Source: Streptomyces sp. R21
GTDB lineage: Bacteria; Actinomycetota; Actinomycetes; Streptomycetales; Streptomycetaceae
Direction of reading: 5' to 3'
Assembly: GCF_041051975.1 (NCBI RefSeq)
Contig: NZ_CP163435.1
Location: 248,001 to 312,000 of the forward strand
Length of the DNA stretch: 64,000 bases
Under the pieces are notes generated by a model that did not search any database, was not told where the DNA came from, and saw only the letters and a list, made by a program, of their open reading frames with translations. The position numbers and the translations under genes were made by a program. Shown piece by piece: positions 16,985 through 25,589 of the stretch (position 1 is the first letter of the stretch; each line of letters opens with the position of its first letter).

Positions 16985-19028
16985 GGCGGACCTGCCCGGG
17001 GGCGGCGTCGGCCGAGGCGGGTTCGCTGCCCGCGATGGCCGCCAGGTGCCAGGGCGAGTCGAACGCGGTGACCTCCAGGGGCCGGCCGTCCGCGGCCAGC
17101 GCGGCCGCCAGCGAGGTGGCCCGGGCGATGAACGCCGAGACCTGGTGGGCGGCGAGCAGGTCCTGCTCGTCGAAGGCCGGGCCCTCGCTGCGCAGCAGCC
17201 TGAGGTCGATGAAGCCGTTGAAGGTGCGGCCGTCCACCTCGACGGCCTGCGGGGAACGGATGGAGAACCGCACCTTGTTGTTGACGTGCCCGTGGTGGTG
17301 CTGGTCGGAGTAGAAGGCGACATCGGGGAGGGTGGGCGGCACGAAGTGGTCGCGGGCGGCCATCTCCTCGCCGCGCGGCAGGTTGCCCGCGATGAAGTGC
17401 CAGGAGTTGTACTGCATCCGCGAGGACATCGCCCAGGCCGCGTCCGCGAGGCCGGTGACCGAGCCGCCGAAGTGCCGGGCGGCCGCCGGGTGGGGGATCA
17501 CGCAGCAGAAGAAGCGGGTGATGTCCCAGTCGCAGATCTCCGCCCAGCGCCGCTCGCGCAGCGCCGCGATGAGGGCGGGCAGCGAGCGCATGCCCCGGCT
17601 CATCGTGAAGTCGGCCTCGAACACCTCGGTGGTCGCCGCGACCGTCTCGTACACCAGGTGCTCCAGGCCGGTGCCGAATCCGCCGTGCGGGGCGGCGAGC
17701 CAGTCGGGGGCGGCGGCCAGCTGCTCGCCGAGCCCGTCCAGGGCGGTGGCACTCAGCCCCAGCCGGCCGGCCAGCCGGGCGCTCATGGCGTCCGTGCGGG
17801 CCCTCGCCCGGGCGCCGGGCGCCTGCGCCACCCGTTCGATCTTGTGCATGAGGGCGCCGTGGATCTCCCGGTACAGCTGGGCGGTGCGGGCCGCCTGTGT
17901 GCGGCGCTCGCGCAGGGCGAGCGCCAGCGCGTCGAGATCGGCGACGGTGGGCGCGGCGGCGGGCGCGACGGGCGCGGCGCCGGGGACGGTGTTGTAGCCG
18001 CGCCGGATGCGCTCCAGCATCCCGGCGACGTGATCGAGGGTCAGCTGGGTGCCGTTGGCCTCCTCGACGCGGCCGAAGCCGGCCGAGCGGATGAGCAGCG
18101 TCAGGCAGACCAGCAGTTGCACGTCGTGGTCCGACCACAGCTCGAGCGGCAGGCCCTTGAGGCTGCTGAGCGTGCAGTCCGGGTGGCCGGGCCACAGCGT
18201 CTTGCCGGTGAGGTTGTTGGCGTCGCGGAAGTTCGTGTACTGCCGCTCCTGCTGGTAGAGGACGAACGGGGCGGTGCGCAGCGCCGCCTCCTTGGCCTGC
18301 TCCAGCAGTGCGTCGCGGCCCGCACCGCCCTGCTCCTGAAGCCAGCGGCGGCAGTCGGCCACGGAGCGGGCCAGCGCGGCGGCCGTGTCCTGCGTGTGCC
18401 GCAGGTAGGCGTCAAGGGTGCGGCGCGTCCAGGGCACCCGGCGCACGCCGCCGACGAGGTCCTCCCGGGCCAGCGGGCCCTGGGAGGGGACGCGTACGAC
18501 GATGCGGCCGGAGGCGGCCAGGCCGATCTCACCGAGGAAGACCGGCTCGGGCGCCGTATCGTCCCCGACACCGTCCACGCCGTCCTCGACCGCGGTGCCG
18601 TCGGCGGCGTCGGCGGTGGTGGTGTTCTCTTCGTGCCAGGTCAGCCCGCACACCGACCGCAGGGTGCCGGCCGCACCGTCCCCGTCCCCGCCCTCACCGT
18701 CGGTGGCGGTGTGGTCCTGACGCCAGGTCAGTCCGCACAGCGCCCGCAGGGCGGCCTCCTCGGGTGCGCTCAGCGCGCGCAGCTGGATGTCGGCGGGCAC
18801 ATGGCCGTCGAGGGTGAGCAGCACAGTGACGAAGGAGCGCAGGTCACCGGCCTCCTCGGCGCGCTGCCAGGTCCGGGCCAGCAGGCCGGGAAACCCGGCC
18901 TGGGCATCGAAGGTGCGGTCCGGCGCCACCGTGCCGGCGGGGATGCCGAGGCGGCTGGGGCGGCGGCTGATCCGCTTGCGGGCGTTGGCGGCGCGGCGGG
19001 TCTCCGCGCGCTCGGGCAGGCCGCTCAT
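16974..19028 (-). CDS. Large unassigned protein of the hydrazine cassette (KinJ/FzmP-like)
   Basis: A 684-residue soluble protein that I cannot place in a well-characterised enzyme family. Histidine- and cysteine-rich stretches occur late in the chain (FFCCVIPHPAAARH and SDQHHHGHVNN), which could bind a metal. Near the N-terminus a CGLTW motif occurs twice, about 30 residues apart, separated by acidic Gly/Asp repeats. It overlaps the ferredoxin gene by ATGA and the amidase gene by 11 bases, so it is made together with both. Its fixed place in hydrazine cassettes makes it a candidate for the step that builds the N-N bond or hydrazinosuccinate, with the ferredoxin as electron donor. That role is an inference. 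Confidence 0.7.
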   Translation of the reverse strand: MSGLPERAETRRAANARKRISRRPSRLGIPAGTVAPDRTFDAQAGFPGLLARTWQRAEEAGDLRSFVTVLLTLDGHVPADIQLRALSAPEEAALRALCGLTWRQDHTATDGEGGDGDGAAGTLRSVCGLTWHEENTTTADAADGTAVEDGVDGVGDDTAPEPVFLGEIGLAASGRIVVRVPSQGPLAREDLVGGVRRVPWTRRTLDAYLRHTQDTAAALARSVADCRRWLQEQGGAGRDALLEQAKEAALRTAPFVLYQQERQYTNFRDANNLTGKTLWPGHPDCTLSSLKGLPLELWSDHDVQLLVCLTLLIRSAGFGRVEEANGTQLTLDHVAGMLERIRRGYNTVPGAAPVAPAAAPTVADLDALALALRERRTQAARTAQLYREIHGALMHKIERVAQAPGARARARTDAMSARLAGRLGLSATALDGLGEQLAAAPDWLAAPHGGFGTGLEHLVYETVAATTEVFEADFTMSRGMRSLPALIAALRERRWAEICDWDITRFFCCVIPHPAAARHFGGSVTGLADAAWAMSSRMQYNSWHFIAGNLPRGEEMAARDHFVPPTLPDVAFYSDQHHHGHVNNKVRFSIRSPQAVEVDGRTFNGFIDLRLLRSEGPAFDEQDLLAAHQVSAFIARATSLAAALAADGRPLEVTAFDSPWHLAAIAGSEPASADAAPGQVRRAS

Positions 19029-19354
19029 CACGCGTCCCCGGCGGTGAGTTCGATGTGGTTCCACAGCAGCTCACCGGTCGGCGCCCAGTCCTCGTCGACG
19101 TAGATGCAGTCCACGGGGCACTCCAGGACGCAGGCGGGGCAGCCCGAGCACAGCTCCGGGATGATCACGACGTCCAGGCCGTTGTCGAAGATGGCCCCGA
19201 ACTCCTGCGGGCAGCTGCGCAGGCACGTGTCGCAGGTGATGCACTCGGACTTCTCGATGCGGCGCGGCGGCTTCTTCCAGGTGTCGGGGCGGGTGCGCTG
19301 GGCCATCCGCTCTGCCCGCCCGGACAGCGCAGCCGACGAGGCGATCTTTTTCAC
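19028..19354 (-). CDS. 2[4Fe-4S] ferredoxin of the hydrazine cassette
   Basis: A 108-residue ferredoxin. Two cysteine clusters, CITCDTCLRSCP and CSGCPACVLECP, each fit C-x2-C-x2-C-x3-C-P and should hold two [4Fe-4S] centres. The GTG at 19354 is chosen because GAGGGG lies about 9 bases upstream; the GTG at 19358-19360 and a downstream ATG are alternatives. The stop overlaps the next start (ATGA). It most likely supplies electrons to the large unassigned protein next door or to another redox step of N-N bond formation. Confidence 0.85.
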   Translation of the reverse strand: MKKIASSAALSGRAERMAQRTRPDTWKKPPRRIEKSECITCDTCLRSCPQEFGAIFDNGLDVVIIPELCSGCPACVLECPVDCIYVDEDWAPTGELLWNHIELTAGDA

Positions 19355-19430
19355 GGGCACGGACCCCTCTAGGTCTAAGTCTGCTTGTCCACAGCAAAAT
19401 CCGGACGCCTTCGATACTCCGGCGGACCTC

Positions 19431-20879
19431 TCAGGCGGGGGTGGAGGCCCGCTCGCGCGCACCGCGTCCGGCGCCGCCGCCTTGGCCCAGGCCGGCCAGC
19501 TCCAGCAGCAGCGCCTTCACCTCGGTGGCCGCCACCCGCCCGGGCACCGCGCCCGGCGCCGAGCACAGCAGCAGTGGGCCGTCGTCGTCGTGTGCGGGCA
19601 GCCGGCCGTGGCTGCCGCGAACAGGTGAGGGATCCAGCGGGACGACCGCCATGCGGTAGCGCAGGCCGAGCTTCTTGCGCGCCAGGGCGGCCGCCGCCCG
19701 GACGCGGACGTAGGGGTCGGCCGGGTCGAGGAACAGTTCGGCGGGGTCGTAGCCGGGTTTGCGGTGGATGTCGACGAGTCGCGCGAAGTCGGGGGCGCGC
19801 TCGTCGTCGAGCCAGTAGTAGTACGTGAACCAGGCGTCCGGCTCTGCGACGGCGACGAGTTCGCCGCAGCGCGGGTGGTCGAGATGGTGGGCCCGCTTGC
19901 CGCCGCCCTCGTCGTCCAGGAGCTGGTCGATGCCGGGCAGGCCGGCCAGCGCCGCGCGGGTGGCCGGCAGGTCCTCGGGGTCGTGCACGTAGACGTGGGC
20001 GATCTGGTGGTCGGCGACCGCGAACGCCCGTGAGGCGAGCGGGTCGAGGTACTCCATGCCGTCCTGTGTGTGCACTTCGAGGAGGCCGGCGCGGCGCAGG
20101 GCGCGGTTGATGTCGACGGGCCGGCCGGCGCGGGTGATGCCGTACTCGGACAGCGCGACGACGGTACGGCCCTGCGCCTTCGCGTCGTCCAGCAGCGGGG
20201 CCAGGGCCGCGTCCAGGTCGGCGGCCGCGCGGTGCGCACGCGGGTCGTCGGGGCCGAAGCGCTGCAGGTCGTAGTCGAGGTGGGGCAGATAGGCCAGGGC
20301 CAGATCAGGGTGGCGGGTGGCCAGCACATGCCGGGTGGCGTCGATGATCCACCGTGAGGAGGCCAGGCCCGCGCCGGGGCCCCAGTAGCTGAACAGCGGG
20401 AACGTGCCGAGTTTCGCGGTGAGTTCGTCGTGCAGGGCCGGGGGGCGGGTGTAGCAGTCGGGTTCCTTGCGGCCGTCGGCGTAGTAGACCGGGCGCGGGG
20501 TGACGGTGATGTCGGTGCCGGCGCCCATCGCGTACCACCAGCAGATGTTGGCGACGGTGTAGCCGGGATGCGCGCGGCGGGCCGCGTCCCACACCCGCTC
20601 GCCCTCGATCAGCTGGTGGCTCTGCCGCCACAGCAGGACCTCGCCGAGGTCGCGGACGTACCAGCCGTTGCCGACGATGCCGTGCTCGCAGGGGTGGGTG
20701 CCGGTGAGGAAGGTGGCCTGCACCGTGCAGGTGAGTGCGGGCAGCACGGTCTGAAGCACGGCCTGTGAGCCCTGTGCGCCGAGCGCGGCCAGGCGGGGCA
20801 TGTGGGCCAGCAGCCGGGGGGTGAGGCCGACGACGTCCAGGACGAGCAGCGGGGCGGGTCGTCCGTCGGGGCGGGTCAT
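19431..20879 (-). CDS. eboF: EboF-like alkaline phosphatase/nucleotide pyrophosphatase family protein
   Basis: A 482-residue member of the alkaline phosphatase/phosphodiesterase superfamily. The nucleophile region reads LPALTCTVQATFLTG, and metal-site residues are visible in LPHLDYDLQ, ALSEYG and DHQIAHVY. It is the last gene of an ebo-type operon, starts with an ATGA overlap after eboE, and ends about 75 bases before the ferredoxin gene. Ebo proteins are linked to transport of secondary metabolites across the cell envelope. The exact substrate is unknown. Transcription may continue from here into the hydrazine cassette. Confidence 0.78.
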   Translation of the reverse strand: MTRPDGRPAPLLVLDVVGLTPRLLAHMPRLAALGAQGSQAVLQTVLPALTCTVQATFLTGTHPCEHGIVGNGWYVRDLGEVLLWRQSHQLIEGERVWDAARRAHPGYTVANICWWYAMGAGTDITVTPRPVYYADGRKEPDCYTRPPALHDELTAKLGTFPLFSYWGPGAGLASSRWIIDATRHVLATRHPDLALAYLPHLDYDLQRFGPDDPRAHRAAADLDAALAPLLDDAKAQGRTVVALSEYGITRAGRPVDINRALRRAGLLEVHTQDGMEYLDPLASRAFAVADHQIAHVYVHDPEDLPATRAALAGLPGIDQLLDDEGGGKRAHHLDHPRCGELVAVAEPDAWFTYYYWLDDERAPDFARLVDIHRKPGYDPAELFLDPADPYVRVRAAAALARKKLGLRYRMAVVPLDPSPVRGSHGRLPAHDDDGPLLLCSAPGAVPGRVAATEVKALLLELAGLGQGGGAGRGARERASTPA

Positions 20880-22045
20880 GGCAGTTCCTTCAGGCCGTGG
20901 TGGGTCAGCAGGTCGCGGGCGAGGGCCAGTTCGGCGGCGATGTGGTCGGCCAGCTGGGGCACGTCGCGCGGGCGCAGCTCCGGTGGCAGGGCCTGCCAGG
21001 TGTAGGTCTCGACCTCGAGATGGCGGGTGAGCGGGCGCGGCCCGCCCACCAGAGCGGCCAGCGCGGTCTCAAGGACGGGGAGCGTGGAGGTCAGGGGCGC
21101 GGCGGGGGGCGCGTGCAGCGGGATGTGGAAGTGGGCGCGCCAGGGCGCGGTGTCGGGCAGCACGTGGGTGTGCAGGGCTTCGCCGAGGTCGTCGGTGCCG
21201 GCCAGGCCGGCAGGGGTGGGGGTGCGGGTCTGGTGCAAGAAGCGCGGCTCGTCGAACGCGGCCAGCGCGGCGCGCACCTCGGGCCGGGCCGGGTGTTCGG
21301 CGTGCAGCGCGGCGGACAGCTGGCACTTGACCACCCCCACCCCGGCGGCCGTGAGCGCCGCAAGGGTGGTCTGCGGGTCCTCGAAGGAGGTGGCCAGATG
21401 GCAGGTGTCGAGGCACAGGCCCAGGCACGGGTGGCCGGCCGCGGTGAGCGGGCCGATGGCGTCGGCGCAGGTGGCCACCGCGCAGCCGGGCTCGGGTTCC
21501 AGGGCGATGCGCACCGAGCGGCCGGTGGCCGCGTGCAGGGCGTCGAGACCCTCGGCGAGCTCGCTCAGGGCCGCCTGTGCGCGGGCGGCGCGCGCAGGGC
21601 CGTAGGCGGTGCGCCAGGCCAGCGGGAGGGTGGAGATGCTGCCCTCAGCCACGTCGTCGGGCAGCAGGCGAGTGAGGATGCGGGCCAGCGCCAGGGTGTG
21701 GGCCAGGCGCTGCGGGTCGGCCCAGTCGGGCTGGTAGACGCGGTACTTGACCTGCTGGGCGCCGAAGCCTTCGTAGGGGAAGCCGTTGAGGGTGACGACT
21801 TCGAGGCCGCGGCGGTCGAGTTCGGTGCGCAGCGCGGACAGTGCCCTCACATCGGTGTCGAGGGTGCGGGCGGCATTGTGGGCGAGCCACAGGCCGATGC
21901 CGAGCCGGTCCACGCCGAGGCGGCTGCGCACCGCGGCGCAGTGGGTGCCCAGCTGGGCGAGGACCTCCTCGAGGGTCTCGGCGGGGTGGGCGTTGGTGGA
22001 GTAGGCGAGGTGGACGGTGGAGCCGTCCGGATGGCGCAGGCGCAC
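20876..22045 (-). CDS. eboE: EboE-like metabolite traffic protein (TIM barrel)
   Basis: A 389-residue TIM-barrel protein of the xylose isomerase/AP endonuclease 2 type. Visible landmarks are YSTNAHPAETLEEV at the N-terminus, GFPYEGFG, RIALEPEPGC, CLDTCHLATSFED and VKCQLSAALHAEHP. The length fits EboE. The GTG at 22045 lies 4 bases after the eboB stop, and its stop overlaps the eboF start. It is predicted to act on a sugar or cyclitol derivative, though no reaction is established for the family. Confidence 0.8.
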   Translation of the reverse strand: MRLRHPDGSTVHLAYSTNAHPAETLEEVLAQLGTHCAAVRSRLGVDRLGIGLWLAHNAARTLDTDVRALSALRTELDRRGLEVVTLNGFPYEGFGAQQVKYRVYQPDWADPQRLAHTLALARILTRLLPDDVAEGSISTLPLAWRTAYGPARAARAQAALSELAEGLDALHAATGRSVRIALEPEPGCAVATCADAIGPLTAAGHPCLGLCLDTCHLATSFEDPQTTLAALTAAGVGVVKCQLSAALHAEHPARPEVRAALAAFDEPRFLHQTRTPTPAGLAGTDDLGEALHTHVLPDTAPWRAHFHIPLHAPPAAPLTSTLPVLETALAALVGGPRPLTRHLEVETYTWQALPPELRPRDVPQLADHIAAELALARDLLTHHGLKELP

Positions 22046-22049
22046 CGGA

Positions 22050-22922
22050 TCACGCCCCGGCGGGCGCGGTGGCGGGGGTGCCGCGCAGGATGGAGTTGCC
22101 CTCGTGGGTCGTGTCCGTGACGGTGGCGGTGTTGAGGTTGAGGCGGCCGCTGAGGGCGTAGAAGGCGACGGGGTTGCGCCACAGCACCTGGTCGACGGCG
22201 TCCTCGGTGAACCCTGCCGCCAGCAGGGCATCCCCGACAGCGCGGGTCTTGAGGGGGTCGCTTCTGCCCCAGTCCGCCGCCGAGTTCACCAGCACCCGCT
22301 CGGGACCGTAGGTCTGCAGGACGGCGACCATCCGTTCCTCGTCCATCTTGGTGTCCGGGTAGACGGAAAAGCCCAGCCAGCAGCCGCTGTCCTTGGCCTC
22401 CTTGACGGTGGTCTCGTTCAAATGGTCGACCAGCACGCGGCCCGCGGGCAGGGCGGATTCACGGACCACGTCCAGGGTGCGGCGCAGCCCGGCCAGCTTG
22501 TCGCGGTGCGGGGTGTGCACCAGGGCCGGCAGGCCGTGCTCGGCGGCCAGCTGCAGCTGGGCGGCCAGCGCGGTGTCCTCGGCCGGCGTCATCGCGTCGT
22601 AGCCGATCTCCCCCACCGCGACGACCTGGTCCTTGACCAGATAGCGGGGCAGGTGGTCCAGCACCGGCACACAGCGCGGGTCGTTGGCCTCCTTGGGATT
22701 GAGAGCCAGCGTGCAGTGGTGCGCGATGCCGTACTGCGCGGCACGGAAGGGCTCCCAGCCCAGCAGCGAATCAAAGTAGTCCAGGAAGGAGGCGGCCGAG
22801 GTGCGCGGCTGGCCCAGCCAGAACGCCGGCTCGACCACAGCCCGCACACCCGCCGCATACATGGCCTGGTAGTCGTCGGTGGTCCGGGACGTCATATGGA
22901 TGTGCGGGTCGAAGATGCGCAT
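22050..22922 (-). CDS. eboB: EboB-like TatD-family metal hydrolase
   Basis: A 290-residue amidohydrolase of the TatD/QueC-like type. DPHIHM at residues 5-10 gives the first metal ligands; HHCTLALNP, VGEIGYDAM, LVHTPHRD and VDHLNE carry further ones. Length and order fit EboB. It directly follows eboA, whose TAA stop touches its ATG. The substrate is unknown; the family hydrolyses amide, ester or phosphoester bonds. Confidence 0.82.
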   Translation of the reverse strand: MRIFDPHIHMTSRTTDDYQAMYAAGVRAVVEPAFWLGQPRTSAASFLDYFDSLLGWEPFRAAQYGIAHHCTLALNPKEANDPRCVPVLDHLPRYLVKDQVVAVGEIGYDAMTPAEDTALAAQLQLAAEHGLPALVHTPHRDKLAGLRRTLDVVRESALPAGRVLVDHLNETTVKEAKDSGCWLGFSVYPDTKMDEERMVAVLQTYGPERVLVNSAADWGRSDPLKTRAVGDALLAAGFTEDAVDQVLWRNPVAFYALSGRLNLNTATVTDTTHEGNSILRGTPATAPAGA

Positions 22923-23522
22923 TTACCGCTCCTCCTTCGTCAGGGCGAGGACGTGGTACAGGTCGTCGGGTACGGGCCGGCCGGCCGCGGTGCGTTCGGC
23001 GGCGTACGCGCGCAGCATCCGCAGCAGCTCGCCGTCCCCCCGCGCGCGGGCCGCGAGCGCGGCCACCACGTCCACGCTCACGCCGGTGAACAGACACTTC
23101 AGGACGGCGTGCCGCCAGGTGTGCGCATCCAGGTGGCGGGCGGCGTACGGGCCGACGGCGGCGGCCAGCAGGCTGGTGTCGTTGGTGCGCAGCGCGTCCT
23201 GCAGCAGCGGCACCCCGTGCACGGCGTGCGGGTCCAGGCCGTCCAGCGCGAGCAGCACGGCCCGGCGCTCGGCGGCCGTGCCCTGCCGGTACAGCCGGGT
23301 CACGGTGGCCGGGCTGGGCCGGGCGTCGGCCAGCAGCAGCACCCGGGCGGCATCGGCGTGCCCGGGCCCGCACCGCCGGCCGGCCTCGGCGAAGCGCAGC
23401 TCCCAGCCGGGCGCCTGCGCGGCGGCCTGCGCCCGCGCGTCCGCCAGCCAGCGCCGCGCGTCCTCGTCGAGGCCGGGCAGGGTGGCGGGGCCGGGGTCCG
23501 TCTGGGGGTGGACCGTGGTCAT
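22923..23522 (-). CDS. eboA: EboA-like protein
   Basis: A 199-residue, mostly helical protein without enzyme motifs. The central part (RTNDTSLLAAAVGPYAARHLDAH and WRHAVLKCLFTGV) resembles the EboA family, whose members typically end a little after such a segment. It overlaps the upstream TIM-barrel gene by ATGA and abuts eboB. No biochemical role is known. Confidence 0.75.
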   Translation of the reverse strand: MTTVHPQTDPGPATLPGLDEDARRWLADARAQAAAQAPGWELRFAEAGRRCGPGHADAARVLLLADARPSPATVTRLYRQGTAAERRAVLLALDGLDPHAVHGVPLLQDALRTNDTSLLAAAVGPYAARHLDAHTWRHAVLKCLFTGVSVDVVAALAARARGDGELLRMLRAYAAERTAAGRPVPDDLYHVLALTKEER

Positions 23523-24364
23523 CGGGCGCCTCCGTTTTTCAGGAAGTCCAGGGAGCGGGCGGCGAGTTCGGGCCCGGCGTGGGAGTGGCGGGGCAGTTCC
23601 ACGACGGTCAGCGCCTGGTAGCCGGTCTCGGCCAGGGCGTCGAGGACGGGCGGGAAGTCGATCTCCCCGTCCCCGAACGGGAGGTGCTCGTGGACGCCGC
23701 GGCGCATGTCCTCGATCTGCACGTGCCGCAGCCAGGGCGCGGCGGCGCGCACGCAGTCGGCGGGAGGCAGGGGTTCCAGGCACTGGCAGTGCCCGATGTC
23801 CAGGGTGAGGCCGAGTGCGTCCGGGCTGCCGAGGCGCTCCCGCAGATGGTGGAAGTCGGCGAGGGTGGCCAGCAGATGGCCGGGTTCGGGTTCGACGGCC
23901 AGCGGCACGCCCGCGGTGTCGGCGGCCTCCAGCACCGGCTCCAGGGAGCCGGCCAGCCGCTGCCAGGCAGTGGCGGTGTCGAGGGGCGCCGGGGGGATGC
24001 CGCTGAAGCAGTGCACGGCGTGCGCGCCGAGGTCGGCGGCGATCCGTACGGCGCGCAGCAGCAGCCTGACCCGCGCCCAGCGGGCGTCCTCGTCGTCCTC
24101 CAGCAGGCTCGGGCGGTGCTTGCGCCGCGGGTCAAGGACGTAGCGGGCGCCGCTCTCCACGGTCACGTCCAGGCCCAGGGCGTCCAGCCGGCGGGCCAGG
24201 CGGGCGGTGCGGGTGGCCAGGTCGCGGGCGAGCGGGTCGAGATGCATGTGATCGAGGGTCAGGCCGACGCCGTCGTAGCCGAGGTCGGCGAGCAGCGCGA
24301 GGGCGTCCTCCAGCCGCAGGTCGCTCAGCCCGTTGGTGCCGTAGCCCAAAAGCAGCGGGTTCAC
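23519..24364 (-). CDS. Sugar phosphate isomerase/epimerase-like TIM barrel
   Basis: A 281-residue TIM-barrel protein of the sugar phosphate isomerase/epimerase type. Metal-ligand regions are visible as VTVESGARY, VEPEPGH, TLDIGHCQC and VQIEDMRRG. The GTG start at 24364 overlaps the UbiA stop (GTGA), and the stop overlaps eboA. It is a second barrel in the same operon as the eboE-like one, so the two may work on successive cyclitol or sugar intermediates. The substrate is unknown. Confidence 0.8.
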   Translation of the reverse strand: MNPLLLGYGTNGLSDLRLEDALALLADLGYDGVGLTLDHMHLDPLARDLATRTARLARRLDALGLDVTVESGARYVLDPRRKHRPSLLEDDEDARWARVRLLLRAVRIAADLGAHAVHCFSGIPPAPLDTATAWQRLAGSLEPVLEAADTAGVPLAVEPEPGHLLATLADFHHLRERLGSPDALGLTLDIGHCQCLEPLPPADCVRAAAPWLRHVQIEDMRRGVHEHLPFGDGEIDFPPVLDALAETGYQALTVVELPRHSHAGPELAARSLDFLKNGGAR

Positions 24365-25589
24365 GTGCAGCTCACCCGCCGCGCCAGGCGGGCCGCGGCC
24401 GGGGCGAGGGCGGCGGTCAGCAGAGCGGTGCCGGGCGCGCCGGCCCGCGCGCTCAGCGCGCCCTGCAGGGCGATCGTGGCGCGGATACCGGCGCCGACCG
24501 CCCGCTGGGTGAGCTGTGGAGAGGGGTTCAGGGCGGCGTGTGCGAGGGGGCGGGCGAGGGTGGCGGCGTAGCCGGCGGCCAGCGCGGTGCGCACCGGGGT
24601 CGGGCCCAAAGGGTCCTGCGGCGCGGGGGTTTGGGGGCCGGGCGGCCGGGGCCGCGACGCCGGACACGGGGGGCCGGCGGGATGGGCGGCGGCGGTGGTG
24701 CGGCGGGTGACGGCGGCGGTCACGGCCGCGGTGGCGGCCAGGCCCAAAAGCGGTGCGGCCGTCGAGCCGCCCTGCGCCTCGCGGCGGGAGACCAGCGTGA
24801 CGGCGCCGGTGTGGCTGCCCAGGACGAGCGCGGGGGCGAGGGCCGGGCGCAGCGGGCGCCGGATGCGGCCGCGCCGAGCAGCAGGTCCAAACAGCGGGCG
24901 GCGGCCAGGGCGGGCGCAGCGGCCGCGGTGTGTTTCAGCTTCAGGTCGTAGGCCCACACGGTGGCCGCCAGCGGCGCGGCGACCGCGAACGCCCGGCGGC
25001 CCGCGCCCGCGGCCAGGGCGAGGCCGGCCGCGCTCAGCGTGGCTGCCACCGCCAGGGCGGCCGGCGGCCGGATGCGGCCGGAGGGCAGCGGCCGCTCGGG
25101 GCGGGCCACCGCGTCCTCGTCGCGGTCCGCCCAGTCGTTGAGGGCCATGCCCGCCTCGTACAGGCACACCGCGGCGCCGATGGCGAACACGGTGGAGCGC
25201 CCGGGCCGCTTCCCGGCGGCCGCGGTGCCCGCGAGGACGTCGCCGGGCACCGTCAACACCGCGGGCAGCCGCAGGAGTTCGGCCCAGGCGCGCAGCGTGG
25301 CCGCGGCGGGGCGGGGGCGGTGCGCGCGGGGTGCCGCGCCGGCGGCGGGACCGGCGGCGGATCCGGTGGCGGCCGTGGGCCCGGTGCGCGCCCCTGGCAG
25401 CAGGAGGAGGGCCCTGCCGGCGCGCGGCGCGGAGCCCGCCCCGGACCGCGACATGAGCACGGCGCCCGACTGCGACGCGGGCCCGGACCGCGGCGCGGGG
25501 CCGGCCCCGGGCCGCCGTGCGGGCGCGGGGCCAAGGCGTCGCGCCCACCGGCGGATCCGGGCGGCGCCGGCGGTGGGCCAGGCGGTCAC
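24361..25589 (-). pseudogene. eboC: EboC-like UbiA prenyltransferase, interrupted by a frameshift
   Basis: A UbiA-family membrane prenyltransferase gene whose frame breaks near 24860-24875. The first part starts at a GTG (25589, overlapping the previous stop) and carries the prenyl-diphosphate motif NDWADRDED and a YDLKLKHT second motif. The frame is lost just after CLDLLLGAA and resumes in another frame at RRPLRPALAPALVLGSHTG, continuing to a normal end at 24361. One missing base (or two extra) explains it. The N-terminus also has an unusual 80-residue Ala/Pro/Gly/Arg extension. The enzyme would attach a polyprenyl group to a small, possibly cyclitol, head group. Either the gene is inactive or this is a sequencing error in a GC-rich tract. 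Confidence 0.7.

Noticed and set aside
15614..17071. Plus-strand frame opposite the amidase as a gene
   Set aside because: Shadow of the amidase gene, whose Ser-Ser-Lys triad is intact.
12486..19103. Long plus-strand open frames opposite the hydrazine cassette
   Set aside because: High GC makes the complementary third frame stop-free. The minus-strand proteins carry family signatures; these do not.
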